Positions 34,770-43,907 of a stretch of 64,000 nt of DNA are shown one piece after another. The DNA is from Winogradskyella algicola. Lineage in GTDB: Bacteria > Bacteroidota > Bacteroidia > Flavobacteriales > Flavobacteriaceae. Each line of letters begins with the position of its first letter. Position 1 is the stretch's first letter. A model generated the notes under the pieces. That model saw only the letters and a program-made list of their open reading frames with translations, did no database searches and was not told the origin of the DNA. The stretch is from assembly GCF_005869935.1 (NCBI RefSeq), contig NZ_SZQF01000001.1, positions 682,001-746,000 on the forward strand, in the 5' to 3' direction. The position numbers were made by a program, and so were the translations under genes.

Positions 34770-35450
34770 GTGGTGAAAAATTTGTTGAATTTGTTTTTTC
34801 CTGTAGTTTGCGAAGCATGTAATAATGCTTTAGCAGATAATGAACTAGTTATTTGCACTAATTGCAGACACGATTTACCAGTGACAAATTTTCATTTCGA
34901 GAATGCTCATAATGTTAAAAAAGTAGTTTATGGACGTGTAAAACTAGAACAAGCAACAGCCCTCTTGCATTTTTCAAAAAAAGGAATCGTACAACAATTA
35001 CTTCATAACTTAAAATACAGAGGTCATCAAAATATAAGTGATTTTCTTGGCAGGTGGCTTGGTTCAGAATTAAAAACAATTGAAGCTTATAAAAAGATAG
35101 ATGTTGTAGTACCTGTGCCACTTTACAAAACGAAGTTGCGACAACGAGGTTATAATCAAGTTGAACAATTTGGAAAAGCAATAGCTGAAGCAATAAATGC
35201 TGACTATAATGATACTGTACTCATAAAGACAAAACCTACCAAAACCAAAGTGTTTGAAGGTAGACTTTCAAGGTGGAGTGATGACGGAGCTGTTTTTGCA
35301 ATTAGTGAAAACTTATCCTTGAGAGAAAAGCACATCTTACTTGTAGATGATATTATTACCACAGGTGCAACAGCAGAAGCTTGCGCTACAGAATTGTTAA
35401 AAATTGATAATATTAAGTTAAGTCTTGCTACGATGGCAATTGCCGATTGA
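34770..35450 (+). CDS. ComF-family phosphoribosyltransferase-like protein
   Basis: 226 residues, GTG start at 34770 (a second in-frame GTG follows). An N-terminal zinc-ribbon CEACNN...CTNCRH is followed by a type I PRTase fold: substrate loop PLYKTKLRQRGYNQ and PRPP motif HILLVDDIITTGATAEA. In Gram-negative relatives it takes part in uptake of transforming DNA (ComF/GntX). Divergent from the coiled-coil gene and upstream of a lipoprotein gene. Confidence 0.93.
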   Translation: MVKNLLNLFFPVVCEACNNALADNELVICTNCRHDLPVTNFHFENAHNVKKVVYGRVKLEQATALLHFSKKGIVQQLLHNLKYRGHQNISDFLGRWLGSELKTIEAYKKIDVVVPVPLYKTKLRQRGYNQVEQFGKAIAEAINADYNDTVLIKTKPTKTKVFEGRLSRWSDDGAVFAISENLSLREKHILLVDDIITTGATAEACATELLKIDNIKLSLATMAIAD

Positions 35451-35506
35451 TTTTTTCGTTTCTAAAGTTTAAAAATTGTTTCTTTGTGTAAAATAATTCT
35501 CATTAA

Positions 35507-37123
35507 ATGCGGTCATATCTCACACGAATTTTAGGCATTATTTCCATAGCATTAGCAATAGTTAGCTGTGCAAATCGTGGTTCTCCTTCAGGTGGAGAAA
35601 AAGATATAGACCCACCAGTAATAACAAGTGAAAGTCCGAAGAATTTTTCGACTAATTTTAAAGGCAATGAAATACGTATAACCTTTAATGAGTATGTTAA
35701 AATTAAAGACTTAAGAAAGCAGCTTATAGTTTCACCACCTATGGATGTTGATCCAATAATTTATCCAATGGGTGGAGCAAGTAAGTATATTTCAATAAAA
35801 ATAAAAGATACTTTACAGCCTAATACCACATATGCTTTTAATTTTGGTGAAAGTATTGTAGATAATAATGAAGAAAACCCCTATCCATATTATCGCTATG
35901 TGTTTTCAACAGGTGAAACCATAGATTCACTTTCGGTAAAAGGCTATGTTGAAGATGCACTTCTAAAGAAACCTGAGACCTTTATTTCGGTAATGTTGTA
36001 TGAAGTTGATTCTACGTATTCAGACTCAATAGTTTATAAAGAAAAGCCAAGATATATTACCAATACCTTAGATAGTCTTACCACTTTTAGTATCGATAAT
36101 ATAAAAGCTGGCACCTATAAATTAATAGCTTTAAAAGATAAAAATAATAATTACACCTTTGATCAGAAAAATGATAAGATAGGGTTTTATGAAGATGTTA
36201 TAACAGTACCTAAGGATGAAGATTTTAAGCTCACTCTTTTTAAGGAAGAGGTAAATTTTAAAGCTGTTAAGCCAAAGCAAGAAGGGCAAACCAGAATCAT
36301 GTTTCCTTATGAAGGAAATTATGAAAATATGCGTATTAAAGTTTTGGGTGAGACACCTGAGGGTTATACCACCAGAGTAACTAAAGATACTGAGGCAGAT
36401 ACGCTTTATTATTGGTATAAACCAAAGTTTGAAATCGATACGACATTCTTTGTGGTTTCTAATCAAAAATATGTAGATACTTTTAAGCATCGCTTCAGAA
36501 ATCTGGATGCTGATACTCTAACTATAAAGATAATTTCACTCAGAAACTTAAATTACGATAAACATTTTACTGTACAAGCAAGCACTCCTTTAGAGATAAT
36601 AGATGATTCTAAAATAAGCATAATAGATAAGGACTCTATTGCTGTTGAGTTTAGCACAGAGTATGATTCTATTTTAAATCAATTTAGAGTGCCTTTTAAA
36701 AAAGAGGAAGGTCAAAAATACACCATCAAATTGCTGCCTGGTACATTTACAGATTTCTACGGAAGTATCAATAAGGATACAATAGTCGATGGAATAAACG
36801 CCAAAATGAAATCGGATTATGGTAATGTTAGAGTTAAATTAATTAATGCTAAGTTTCCTTTAATAGTTCAAATGGTTAATAGCAGAGGTGAGGTGGAGTA
36901 CGAGCGCTATACTACAGAATCACCAGTAGTGGATTTTACTAATGTAATTCCAAAATTATATGATATTAGAGTCGTTTACGATACTAATAAAAATGGTGTT
37001 TATGATACAGGGAATTACCTTTTGGGTATTCAACCAGAGCGTGTTAGTTATATGCCATCTTCTCAGCTCGAAGAAGTAAGAGCAAGTTTCGATTTTATCT
37101 ATGAGTTTACACTTCTAGACTAA
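35507..37123 (+). CDS. Lipoprotein with N-terminal bacterial Ig-like (Big_5) domain
   Basis: 538 residues. The lipobox is ALAIVSC|ANRG, followed by the typical SPSGGEKDIDPPVI motif and a Big_5 Ig-like domain (about 35-140: FSTNFKGNEIRITFNEYVKI...FSTGETIDS). The rest contains a beta-sandwich module GTYKLIALKDKNNNYTFDQK that recurs as VYDTNKNGVYDTGNYLLG near the C-terminus. Both carry DxNxNGxxD-like calcium-binding loops. Surface or periplasmic anchoring is expected. The reading frame overlaps the 3' end of the convergent nitrilase gene by 17 bp. Confidence 0.85.
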   Translation: MRSYLTRILGIISIALAIVSCANRGSPSGGEKDIDPPVITSESPKNFSTNFKGNEIRITFNEYVKIKDLRKQLIVSPPMDVDPIIYPMGGASKYISIKIKDTLQPNTTYAFNFGESIVDNNEENPYPYYRYVFSTGETIDSLSVKGYVEDALLKKPETFISVMLYEVDSTYSDSIVYKEKPRYITNTLDSLTTFSIDNIKAGTYKLIALKDKNNNYTFDQKNDKIGFYEDVITVPKDEDFKLTLFKEEVNFKAVKPKQEGQTRIMFPYEGNYENMRIKVLGETPEGYTTRVTKDTEADTLYYWYKPKFEIDTTFFVVSNQKYVDTFKHRFRNLDADTLTIKIISLRNLNYDKHFTVQASTPLEIIDDSKISIIDKDSIAVEFSTEYDSILNQFRVPFKKEEGQKYTIKLLPGTFTDFYGSINKDTIVDGINAKMKSDYGNVRVKLINAKFPLIVQMVNSRGEVEYERYTTESPVVDFTNVIPKLYDIRVVYDTNKNGVYDTGNYLLGIQPERVSYMPSSQLEEVRASFDFIYEFTLLD

Positions 37124-37886
37124 AAGTATCTCTGTCTTTTAAGAAGCCAAGTCTTTCTCGGTATTTGGTAATATGAGATTTTTCTAGTGTTATAACTTCC
37201 GTAGTTTCTATGCTTTCAGGAATACTGTCCATACGGTTTCCTAAAACATCATAAGCTGCAGAGTGTCCAGAATATTCGTAATTATTACCATCTAAGCCAA
37301 CACGATTTACACAAATACAGTAACTCATGTTCTCTATAGCGCGCGCTTTAAGAAGGGCATCCCAAGCTGCAATGCGCACTTTTGGCCAGTTAGCTACGTA
37401 AATGAGTACGTCATAGTCTTCAGAATTTCTTGCCCAGACAGGAAAACGTAAATCGTAGCAGACTAAAGGGCAAATTTTAAATCCTTTATATTCGATGATA
37501 ATTTTTTTAGATCCAGCTGTGTAAACCTTATGTTCGCCAGCCAAGGTAAAGGTATGTCGCTTATCGTAGGTTGTTAATGTTCCGCTTGGCTCTACAAAGA
37601 CTAAGCGATTATAATAATTCTCATTTTCGGTAATGACCAAACTACCAACGATTGCTGCATTTTTAGTTTTAGATAATGCTTTTAACCAGGTTATGGTTTC
37701 ACCATCCATAGTTTCTGCTACCTTAGACGCATTCATAGTAAAACCAGAGCTAAACATTTCTGGTAAAACAATAAGGTCAGCATCAGTAATGCCATTGACC
37801 TTCTGTTCTAAATTTTTTCGATTTGCTTCCGGATTTTCCCAAACCAAATCCGTTTGTATCAGTGCAACTTCTAGTGTTGTTTGCAT
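37107..37886 (-). CDS. Carbon-nitrogen hydrolase (nitrilase superfamily, omega-amidase-like)
   Basis: 259 residues from ATG 37886; an extra upstream MYIYT start is less likely. The Glu-Lys-Cys triad is intact: Glu in VLPEMFSSGF, Lys in YDKRHTF, Cys in CPLVCYDLRFPVWAR. The short length and these motifs place it near E. coli YafV / omega-amidase, which hydrolyses 2-oxoglutaramate or 2-oxosuccinamate. This fits the methionine aminotransferase gene 0.7 kb away, since omega-amidase removes the product of glutamine transamination in methionine salvage. A TACATTTA box sits 4 nt before the ATG. Confidence 0.92.
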   Translation of the reverse strand: MQTTLEVALIQTDLVWENPEANRKNLEQKVNGITDADLIVLPEMFSSGFTMNASKVAETMDGETITWLKALSKTKNAAIVGSLVITENENYYNRLVFVEPSGTLTTYDKRHTFTLAGEHKVYTAGSKKIIIEYKGFKICPLVCYDLRFPVWARNSEDYDVLIYVANWPKVRIAAWDALLKARAIENMSYCICVNRVGLDGNNYEYSGHSAAYDVLGNRMDSIPESIETTEVITLEKSHITKYRERLGFLKDRDTFSLEV

Positions 37887-37941
37887 AGTATAAATGTACA
37901 AATTTATTGCTCAAAAAAAAGCTGCATAAAAAGTAGTTGTT

Positions 37942-38025
37942 TTGTCAATCTGAACTTGTTTCAGATTCTAAAAACACATCGAAAACTCGGCAGCTAAGAC
38001 TCTGAAATTAATTCAGAATGACAAG
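37942..38025. repeat. Inverted dispersed repeat (TCTGAA..TTCAGA type)
   Basis: Left arm TTGTCAATCTGAACTTGTTT begins at 37942 and the right arm ending at 38025 reads AATTCAGAATGACAAG. The arms are imperfectly inverted (about 22 of 29 positions). A related arm occurs at 26692. This looks like a flavobacterial dispersed palindromic repeat; the remaining spacer between the nitrilase and the coiled-coil protein holds nothing else. Confidence 0.65.
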
Positions 38026-38069
38026 TTTTCTTACTTTTTGTACAGCTTCTGTCCGATATTAGGATTGTT

Positions 38070-38558
38070 TTACATTTTACTTTTTGCTTTTTTAACCTTT
38101 TCGGTAAGCTTTTCAATTTTATCTAACCACTTACTTTCATCAACAGGTGACAATTTACCTTTCTTTTTTAATTTTTCGTACTTCTTTTGGGCTTTTTTAA
38201 GGTTGTCTTGCGCCTTTTTATAATTTTTCTGAAGTTTTTCTTTTTTCTTTAAGGCTTTCTCTGCTTTCTTTTGTGCTTTCTCGGCCTTTTTTTGAGCTTT
38301 TTCTGCTTTTTTCTTCTCTTTTTCTAGTTTTTCTGCTGTTTTTTGTGCATTTTCTTCTTGTTTTAGTTTTTCTGAAATAATCGCAGCTTCTTTAAAAATC
38401 ACTTCTTTTTCTTCTACACTTAAAGTTGCGGTAACGTCTTCGCCATTCAAAAATATTTTTTCCTTTTTTACTTCATATGTTTTTTCACCTTGCTTTACTT
38501 CCTGAGCAAAACTGATTAAAGAAAAAGTTGATAATAAAAGTATAATGTAATATTTCAT
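38070..38558 (-). CDS. Secreted lysine-rich coiled-coil protein
   Basis: 162 residues. Signal peptide to about SFAQ|E, then a Lys/Glu/Ala-only stretch of about 95 residues with repeats such as EKAQKKAEKAQKKAEK that should form one long helix. The mature N-terminal part (EVKQGEKTYEVKKEKIFLNG) is not repetitive. Strong base-composition bias (AAA/GCT/GAA codons) reflects the protein, not transfer. No function can be assigned; a periplasmic helical spacer is plausible. Confidence 0.75.
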   Translation of the reverse strand: MKYYIILLLSTFSLISFAQEVKQGEKTYEVKKEKIFLNGEDVTATLSVEEKEVIFKEAAIISEKLKQEENAQKTAEKLEKEKKKAEKAQKKAEKAQKKAEKALKKKEKLQKNYKKAQDNLKKAQKKYEKLKKKGKLSPVDESKWLDKIEKLTEKVKKAKSKM

Positions 38559-38610
38559 CTGTAATAAATTTTAGTTCACTAATGTGACACAAAACATAAC
38601 AAAAAGTAAC

Positions 38611-39756
38611 TTAAATTCTACATAAAATTTCTGAAGCTTTTATTAAAGTTTCGTCTGTCTTGGCAAAACAAAATCGAAGCACCTTGTCATCTTTGTTATT
38701 TTCATTAAAAACCGAAAGTGGAATTGAGGCTATTTTGAATTCTTTTGTCAAACGTTTTGCAAAATCCACATCGTACTCGTCGGTAATTTCAGAATAATCC
38801 AACACCTGAAAATACGTACCTTTTGAAGGTGTAAATTTAAAACGAGATTCAGCAATTAAATTCAAAAATAAATCACGTTTTTGTTGAAAGAAATTATTCA
38901 AACCAAGATAAGTTTCGGCATCTGCCATATAATCTGCTATGCCTTTTTGAGCAGGATGATTCACAGAAAACAGATTGAATTGGTGTACTTTCCTGAACTC
39001 GTTTATTAAATCTTCAGGTGCGCAGCAGTAGCCAATTTTCCAACCTGTATTATGAAATGTTTTTCCGAACGACGCTGTGATAAAACTTCGTGCTTTTAAA
39101 TCCGGAAACTTGCAAGCACTTTGATGTTGTTCACCATCAAAAACAATATGTTCGTACACTTCATCACTCAAAACGATAATGTTGGTGTTTTTGGTTAATT
39201 TTTCAAGTTGAAGCATATCATCTTCTGACCAAATGGTACCACTAGGATTGTGAGGTGTATTAATGATTATCATCTTGGTTTTAGACGAAATTTTTGAAGC
39301 CACTTCGTCCCAATTCACACTATAATCTGGCGCAGATAATTGAATAGGGATCGTCTTTCCGCCATTAACTTCAATAGCAGGTTGGTAGCAATCGTAAGCA
39401 GGTTTAAAAATGATGACTTCGTCATTCGGCTTTACAAATGCCGAAATGATAGTATAGATAGCTTGTGTTGCACCAGCAGTAACTGTGATTTCAGTGTCTG
39501 GATGATAACTTGTATTGTAAAGTAGTTGAAATTTATTCGCAATGGCCAAGCGCAAATCTAAATTACCAGCCATTGGTGCGTACTGGTTGTAACCACTGTT
39601 CATGGCATTGGCAACCAAGTCGTTTAATAGTTGAGGACTAGGATAATTTGGGAAACCTTGCGATAGGTTTAAGGCTTTATATTCGTTGGCCAAAGCACTC
39701 ATTACGGTAAAAATGGTAGTGCCTACATTGGGTAGTTTAGATTGGTGTGCGATCAT
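38611..39756 (-). CDS. Methionine aminotransferase (YbdL-like, PLP-dependent)
   Basis: Class I/II aminotransferase (381 aa) with preference for methionine/aromatic keto acids in known relatives. Features: ALNLSQGFPNYPSP near the start, YAPMAGNLDLRLAI, NTPHNPSG, SDEVYEHIVFDGE, the PLP lysine in SFGKTFHNTGWKIGYC and LRFCFAKTDETL at the end. Soluble, cytoplasmic. With the omega-amidase-like gene upstream it suggests a methionine-salvage or keto-acid recycling pair. Confidence 0.94.
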   Translation of the reverse strand: MIAHQSKLPNVGTTIFTVMSALANEYKALNLSQGFPNYPSPQLLNDLVANAMNSGYNQYAPMAGNLDLRLAIANKFQLLYNTSYHPDTEITVTAGATQAIYTIISAFVKPNDEVIIFKPAYDCYQPAIEVNGGKTIPIQLSAPDYSVNWDEVASKISSKTKMIIINTPHNPSGTIWSEDDMLQLEKLTKNTNIIVLSDEVYEHIVFDGEQHQSACKFPDLKARSFITASFGKTFHNTGWKIGYCCAPEDLINEFRKVHQFNLFSVNHPAQKGIADYMADAETYLGLNNFFQQKRDLFLNLIAESRFKFTPSKGTYFQVLDYSEITDEYDVDFAKRLTKEFKIASIPLSVFNENNKDDKVLRFCFAKTDETLIKASEILCRI

Positions 39757-39835
39757 AATATCTCGTTAAATAGAAAGGTTTTAAAGATATAAAATGTGCT
39801 TTTGCTATCTTTACAAAATCAATAAAATATATACT

Positions 39836-41923
39836 ATGCGATTAATAAAATTACTCTGTTTTTTCGTTGTTTTTCAGGTGTCTGCTCAACAAGGCGGTAT
39901 GTGGATTCCCTCACTTTTAGAAGGCATGAATGAAGACGAAATGCAAAGCCTTGGTAGTAAATTAACTGCCAAAGACATTTACGATGTTAACAATTCTAGT
40001 CTTAAGGACGCTATTGGTCATTTTAATGGTGGTTGTACCAGCGAAGTGATTTCTGACAAAGGTTTAGTGCTTACCAATCATCACTGTGGATTTAGCCAGA
40101 TTCAGTCGCATTCGTCATTAGAAAACGATTATATAAAAAATGGATTTTGGGCAATGTCTCTCGAAGAAGAGCTACCAAATGAAGGGTTGTTTATTGAGTT
40201 TATTGTAAGCATTCACGATGTTACAGATACTGTTTTAAATGGTGTAAACGATGCTATGACCGAAAAGGAAAAACAATCCTTAATTACCAGAAACAGCAAT
40301 GCTGCAATGGCATCCTGGCCAAAAGAAAATTGGCAAGATGTTAAAACAAAGTCGTTTTACGAGGGTAATCAGTATTTCTTATTTGTAACTGAACGTTTTG
40401 AAGACATAAGATTGGTTGGTGCACCACCAAGCAGTATTGGTAAGTTTGGTAGCGATACAGATAACTGGGTGTTTCCGAGACATACAGGCGATTTTTCTAT
40501 GTTCAGAATATATGCCGATAAGAATAATAGACCAGCAAAATACAGCAAAGACAATGTGCCTTACAAGCCAAAGCATTATTTGCCAGTGTCCTTAGATGGT
40601 GTTGAAGAAGGCGATTTTACAATGGTTTTTGGCTTTCCTGGTCGTACCAATGAATATCTGCCAGCTGTAGCGATTGAGCATATTACTAAGGAATTCAACC
40701 CAACAAATATCGAAATTAGAGAAGCGGCTTTAAAAGTGATTGATGCCAATATGAAAGCCAGCGATGAGGTGCGTATTAAGTATGCGTCAAAACAAGCTAG
40801 AATTGCAAACGCTTGGAAAAAGTGGATTGGCGAAAACTTAGGTATTGAAAAAAGTGATGCTGTAGCTAAGCGTCGTGAATTTGAAGCAACTTTTAAAAAA
40901 GCATTAAAGGAAAATGGACTAGAGGCAAAGTATGGTCATATTTTACCTGAGTTTGATAAGCTTTACAAAGAATTTGGTTCAATAAATATTAAGCGAAGAA
41001 ATTTTGTTGAAGTCTTTTTGGTTACGAGTGAATTAATGCAAATGACTTTTAGAGCGTATCAGGTTGAGCAAGCACTTTTGGCAAATCCTGAAAGTTTAGA
41101 ACGTGCCAAAGCAAGTTTAAAAGGTCGTTTTGAAGGTATTCTAAAAAACTTTGATGCCAATGTAGACAAAGGTGTGTACTTAAATGTAATGCCATTATAT
41201 GGAAAACCAGTTGATGCTTCAATCTATGATAAAACGGCATTTACGGATTTAGATTCGGCTTTAAAATTATTAGAAGGTGATGCCAAAACTGTGATTAAAA
41301 ACTTAAACAATGATGCGGCTTATGCTTATGCGAAACCAATCATTGATGAATTTTTTACTACGATTGATACAGAATTTCAACAAAAGAATGAAACTATTTC
41401 AGCATTACAAACTGAGTATATGACGGCTTTAATGAAAGCCTTACCAAACGAGCGTTATTTCCCAGATGCAAATAGTACGCTGCGCGTTACTTATGGTCAA
41501 GTAAGAGGGTATTCACCAAGAGATGCTGTGTATTATGAGCCTGTGAGCCATCTCAAAGGCGTCATGGAAAAGTATGTGCCAGGTGATTATGAGTTTGATG
41601 TACCTCAAAAGCTAATCGACCTTTATGAAGCCAAGGATTATGGTCAATATGCTGATAGCAATGGTAATATGCCTGTTTGCTTTTTAGGAACAAACCACAC
41701 GACTGGTGGTAATTCTGGTAGTCCGGCCATTGATGCCGAAGGGAATTTAGTAGGTTTAAACTTTGACCGTGTTTGGGAAGGTACAATGAGTGATATGAAC
41801 TACGACCCAGAAATCTGCCGAAACATAATGGTAGATTTACGCTATGTGCTTTTTATCGTCGATAAATATGCTGGTGCAAAACACTTAATTGATGAAATGA
41901 AGTTAGTGCATCCGAAGAACTAG
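39836..41923 (+). CDS. S46 family dipeptidyl-peptidase (DPP7/DPP11 type)
   Basis: 695 residues from ATG 39836, which gives a signal peptide (MRLIKLLCFFVVFQVSAQ); the longer start at 39794 does not. Catalytic elements: LTNHHCGF (His82/His83), an Asp in the DTDNWVF...GDF region, and TGGNSGSPA with nucleophile Ser627. The S1-site residue in NFDRVWEG is Arg645. In Porphyromonas DPP11 an Arg at the equivalent place confers Asp/Glu specificity, while DPP7 has Gly, so a DPP11-like specificity is inferred. Periplasmic enzyme for peptide use; terminator at 41946. Confidence 0.93.
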   Translation: MRLIKLLCFFVVFQVSAQQGGMWIPSLLEGMNEDEMQSLGSKLTAKDIYDVNNSSLKDAIGHFNGGCTSEVISDKGLVLTNHHCGFSQIQSHSSLENDYIKNGFWAMSLEEELPNEGLFIEFIVSIHDVTDTVLNGVNDAMTEKEKQSLITRNSNAAMASWPKENWQDVKTKSFYEGNQYFLFVTERFEDIRLVGAPPSSIGKFGSDTDNWVFPRHTGDFSMFRIYADKNNRPAKYSKDNVPYKPKHYLPVSLDGVEEGDFTMVFGFPGRTNEYLPAVAIEHITKEFNPTNIEIREAALKVIDANMKASDEVRIKYASKQARIANAWKKWIGENLGIEKSDAVAKRREFEATFKKALKENGLEAKYGHILPEFDKLYKEFGSINIKRRNFVEVFLVTSELMQMTFRAYQVEQALLANPESLERAKASLKGRFEGILKNFDANVDKGVYLNVMPLYGKPVDASIYDKTAFTDLDSALKLLEGDAKTVIKNLNNDAAYAYAKPIIDEFFTTIDTEFQQKNETISALQTEYMTALMKALPNERYFPDANSTLRVTYGQVRGYSPRDAVYYEPVSHLKGVMEKYVPGDYEFDVPQKLIDLYEAKDYGQYADSNGNMPVCFLGTNHTTGGNSGSPAIDAEGNLVGLNFDRVWEGTMSDMNYDPEICRNIMVDLRYVLFIVDKYAGAKHLIDEMKLVHPKN

Positions 41924-41945
41924 AAATATATTATTTATAAAATTG

Positions 41946-41980
41946 AACCTCACAATCACCAATGTTTGTGAGGTTTTTTT
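41946..41980 (+). terminator. Terminator of the S46 peptidase gene
   Basis: AACCTCACAA pairs with TTGTGAGGTT (10 bp) and is followed by a T-run of seven. Confidence 0.85.
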
Positions 41981-42003
41981 GTGAAATACATTGAAGTTGA
42001 GAC

Positions 42004-42048
42004 GTCAGTTCGAGTGAAATTGCTTTTCTGCAATTTTGTATCGAGAAC
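42004..42048. repeat. REP-like repeat, left flank of the GIY-YIG cassette
   Basis: Unit begins GTCAGTTCGAGTGAAATT and ends AATTTTGTATCGAGAAC; itself an imperfect palindrome. The same pattern (GTCACTTCGAGTG ... TATCGAGAAG) occurs at 42359-42404 inverted, at 49323-49365 and at 61241-61283. Confidence 0.75.
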
Positions 42049-42050
42049 TT

Positions 42051-42347
42051 TTATTTGTCAAAATTTTTCTTAGCTAAATTAGGAAGCTTATCAAATTCAT
42101 TATTTATTAATGCTTCTTTCTTTAACCTAGACCGTTTTTTAATTTGCTTTTCACTTTGGATGGCCGGGTTTATATCAGTAAATTCAGCATAATAAACCAA
42201 TTCTAAAGGTCTACGATTGTATGTTTAGCTATCAAGATGTTTTCCTGTCGTATGTTCTAATATCCTTTTAGGAAGATTTGAAGTTATTCCTGTGTAATAA
42301 GAGCTGTCAACATTTGAGAATATATACATATGATAATTTCGTGTTTT
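42051..42347 (-). pseudogene. GIY-YIG nuclease family gene, broken by an in-frame stop
   Basis: Reading the minus strand from about 42347: KTRNYHMYIFSNVDSSYYTG ITSNLPKRILEHTTGKHLDS, then TAA (42227-42225), then TYNRRPLELVYYAEF..., ending with NLAKKNFDK and a stop at 42051. The stop falls where relatives have LDSYTY, so a single Tyr codon change to TAA is the probable lesion. The normal start codon also seems missing (first in-frame ATG is internal, 42329). It is flanked by inverted REP-like repeats and ends 3 bp from one of them. Family: short (about 100 aa) URI-type GIY-YIG proteins common in flavobacteria. Confidence 0.85.
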
Positions 42348-42358
42348 AAATATAAAAA

Positions 42359-42404
42359 CTTCTCGATACAATTTTTTCGTTCCTTAAAAATCACTCGAAG
42401 TGAC
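42359..42404. repeat. REP-like repeat, right flank, inverted
   Basis: CTTCTCGATACAATTTTT ... CACTCGAAGTGAC is the reverse complement pattern of the repeat at 42004. The two face each other across the GIY-YIG pseudogene, giving a 401-bp inverted-repeat-bounded unit. Confidence 0.75.
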
Positions 42405-42417
42405 AAATAATAATATT

Positions 42418-42450
42418 AAAAAAATCCCAAACATTTCTGCTTGGGATTTA
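42418..42450 (-). terminator. Terminator of ahcY
   Basis: AAATCCCAA / TTGGGATTT stem with a 10-nt loop, followed on the minus strand by a T-run of seven. Confidence 0.8.
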
Positions 42451-42465
42451 ACTTTTGGAATTTGA

Positions 42466-42486
42466 GATTCCTGCGAAAGCAGGAAT
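42466..42486. repeat. Short palindromic repeat next to the ahcY stop
   Basis: GATTCCTGCGAAAGCAGGAAT, nearly perfect palindrome, 2-3 bp past the ahcY stop. Similar units occur at 26647 and, degenerate, near 53397. Confidence 0.6.
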
Positions 42487-42488
42487 TC

Positions 42489-43805
42489 TTAATATCTGTA
42501 GTGTTCTGGTTTAAATGGACCTTCAACCGTTACACCAATATATTCAGCCTGCTCTTGCTTAAGTTCTGTAAGCTCAACACCAATTTTTTCTAAGTGTAAT
42601 GCAGCTACTTTTTCATCTAAATGTTTTGGTAGCATATATACTTGATTTTCATACTTGTCAGAATGATTCCAAAGCTCTATTTGCGCTAACGTTTGGTTCG
42701 TAAATGAGTTGCTCATTACAAAACTTGGATGACCAGTTGCACAACCTAAATTTACTAAACGTCCTTCTGCTAAAACAATAATATCATTACCATCAATAGT
42801 ATATTTATCTACTTGAGGTTTAATTGTGTTTTTAGTATTACCGTAGTTTTCGTTTAACCAAGCCATTTGTATTTCGTTATCAAAATGACCAATGTTACAT
42901 ACTATGGTTTTATCTTTCATTGCCTTAAAGTGTTCTGCACGTACAATGTCTTTGTTACCTGTTGTAGTAATTACGATATCTGCATTACCAACTACAGTTT
43001 CTAATTTTTTAACTTCAAAACCGTCCATTGCAGCTTGTAAAGCACAGATTGGATCAATCTCAGTTACTGTTACAATACTTCCTGCTCCTTTGAAAGACGC
43101 AGCAGTGCCTTTACCAACATCTCCGTAACCACAAACTACAACACGTTTACCAGCTAACATAACGTCTGTTGCGCGACGAATAGCATCTACAGCACTTTCG
43201 CGACAACCATACTTGTTATCGAATTTAGATTTAGTAACCGAGTCGTTTACATTAATTGCAGGCATTGGTAATGTTCCGTTTTTAACACGCTCGTATAAAC
43301 GGTGTACACCTGTTGTAGTTTCTTCAGATAGACCTTTAATTCCAGAAGCTAATTCTGGGTATTTATCTAAGACCATATTTGTTAAATCTCCACCATCATC
43401 CAAAATCATGTTTAATGGCTTGCGATCTTCTCCAAAAAATAAGGTCTGTTCTATACACCAGTCAAACTCTTCTTCTGTCATATCTTTCCAAGCATAAACA
43501 GCAGTACCAGCTTCAGCAACGGCAGCAGCAGCTTGATCTTGAGTAGAGAAAATGTTACAAGAACTCCAAGTTACTTCTGCACCTAATGCTTGTAAAGTTT
43601 CAATTAAAACAGCAGTTTGTATGGTCATGTGCAAACAACCTGCGATACGTGCGCCTTTTAACGGTTGCTCGTTTTTATACTCTTCACGTAAGCTCATTAA
43701 ACCTGGCATTTCTGCTTCGGCTAGTTCAATCTCTTTTCTTCCCCAAGCCGCTAACGACATGTCCTTTACCTTGTTTGGTACATAAGGAATTGTTTTTGTA
43801 CTCAT
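42489..43805 (-). CDS. ahcY: Adenosylhomocysteinase
   Basis: Reversibly hydrolyses S-adenosylhomocysteine to adenosine and homocysteine in the methyl cycle (438 aa from [10 protein letters not shown]; the upstream extension to 43910 is not homologous-looking). The NAD-binding motif [32 protein letters not shown], the substrate region [14 protein letters not shown] and the C-terminal [10 protein letters not shown] are all intact. The leader is about 95 nt and has a short CTGCCTAAGGCAG hairpin. Terminator at 42418-42450. Confidence 0.97.
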   Translation of the reverse strand: MSTKTIPYVPNKVKDMSLAAWGRKEIELAEAEMPGLMSLREEYKNEQPLKGARIAGCLHMTIQTAVLIETLQALGAEVTWSSCNIFSTQDQAAAAVAEAGTAVYAWKDMTEEEFDWCIEQTLFFGEDRKPLNMILDDGGDLTNMVLDKYPELASGIKGLSEETTTGVHRLYERVKNGTLPMPAINVNDSVTKSKFDNKYGCRESAVDAIRRATDVMLAGKRVVVCGYGDVGKGTAASFKGAGSIVTVTEIDPICALQAAMDGFEVKKLETVVGNADIVITTTGNKDIVRAEHFKAMKDKTIVCNIGHFDNEIQMAWLNENYGNTKNTIKPQVDKYTIDGNDIIVLAEGRLVNLGCATGHPSFVMSNSFTNQTLAQIELWNHSDKYENQVYMLPKHLDEKVAALHLEKIGVELTELKQEQAEYIGVTVEGPFKPEHYRY

Positions 43806-43907
43806 ATTGTTTTTTCTCAAATTTTTAAAATGGTTCTTGCCTTTGGGTTTAACATTGAAATGGTTAAATTCGCTTACCAAAAAATGCGAAACCTGCCTTA
43901 GGCAGTG

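Noticed and set aside
36131-36490. 119-codon minus-strand ORF inside the Ig-like lipoprotein gene
   Set aside because: Antisense shadow, hydrophobic only because of AT-rich reverse codons.
38070-38558. Lysine-rich protein as a histone-like DNA-binding protein
   Set aside because: It has a clear signal peptide, so it is exported; the repeats fit a coiled coil.
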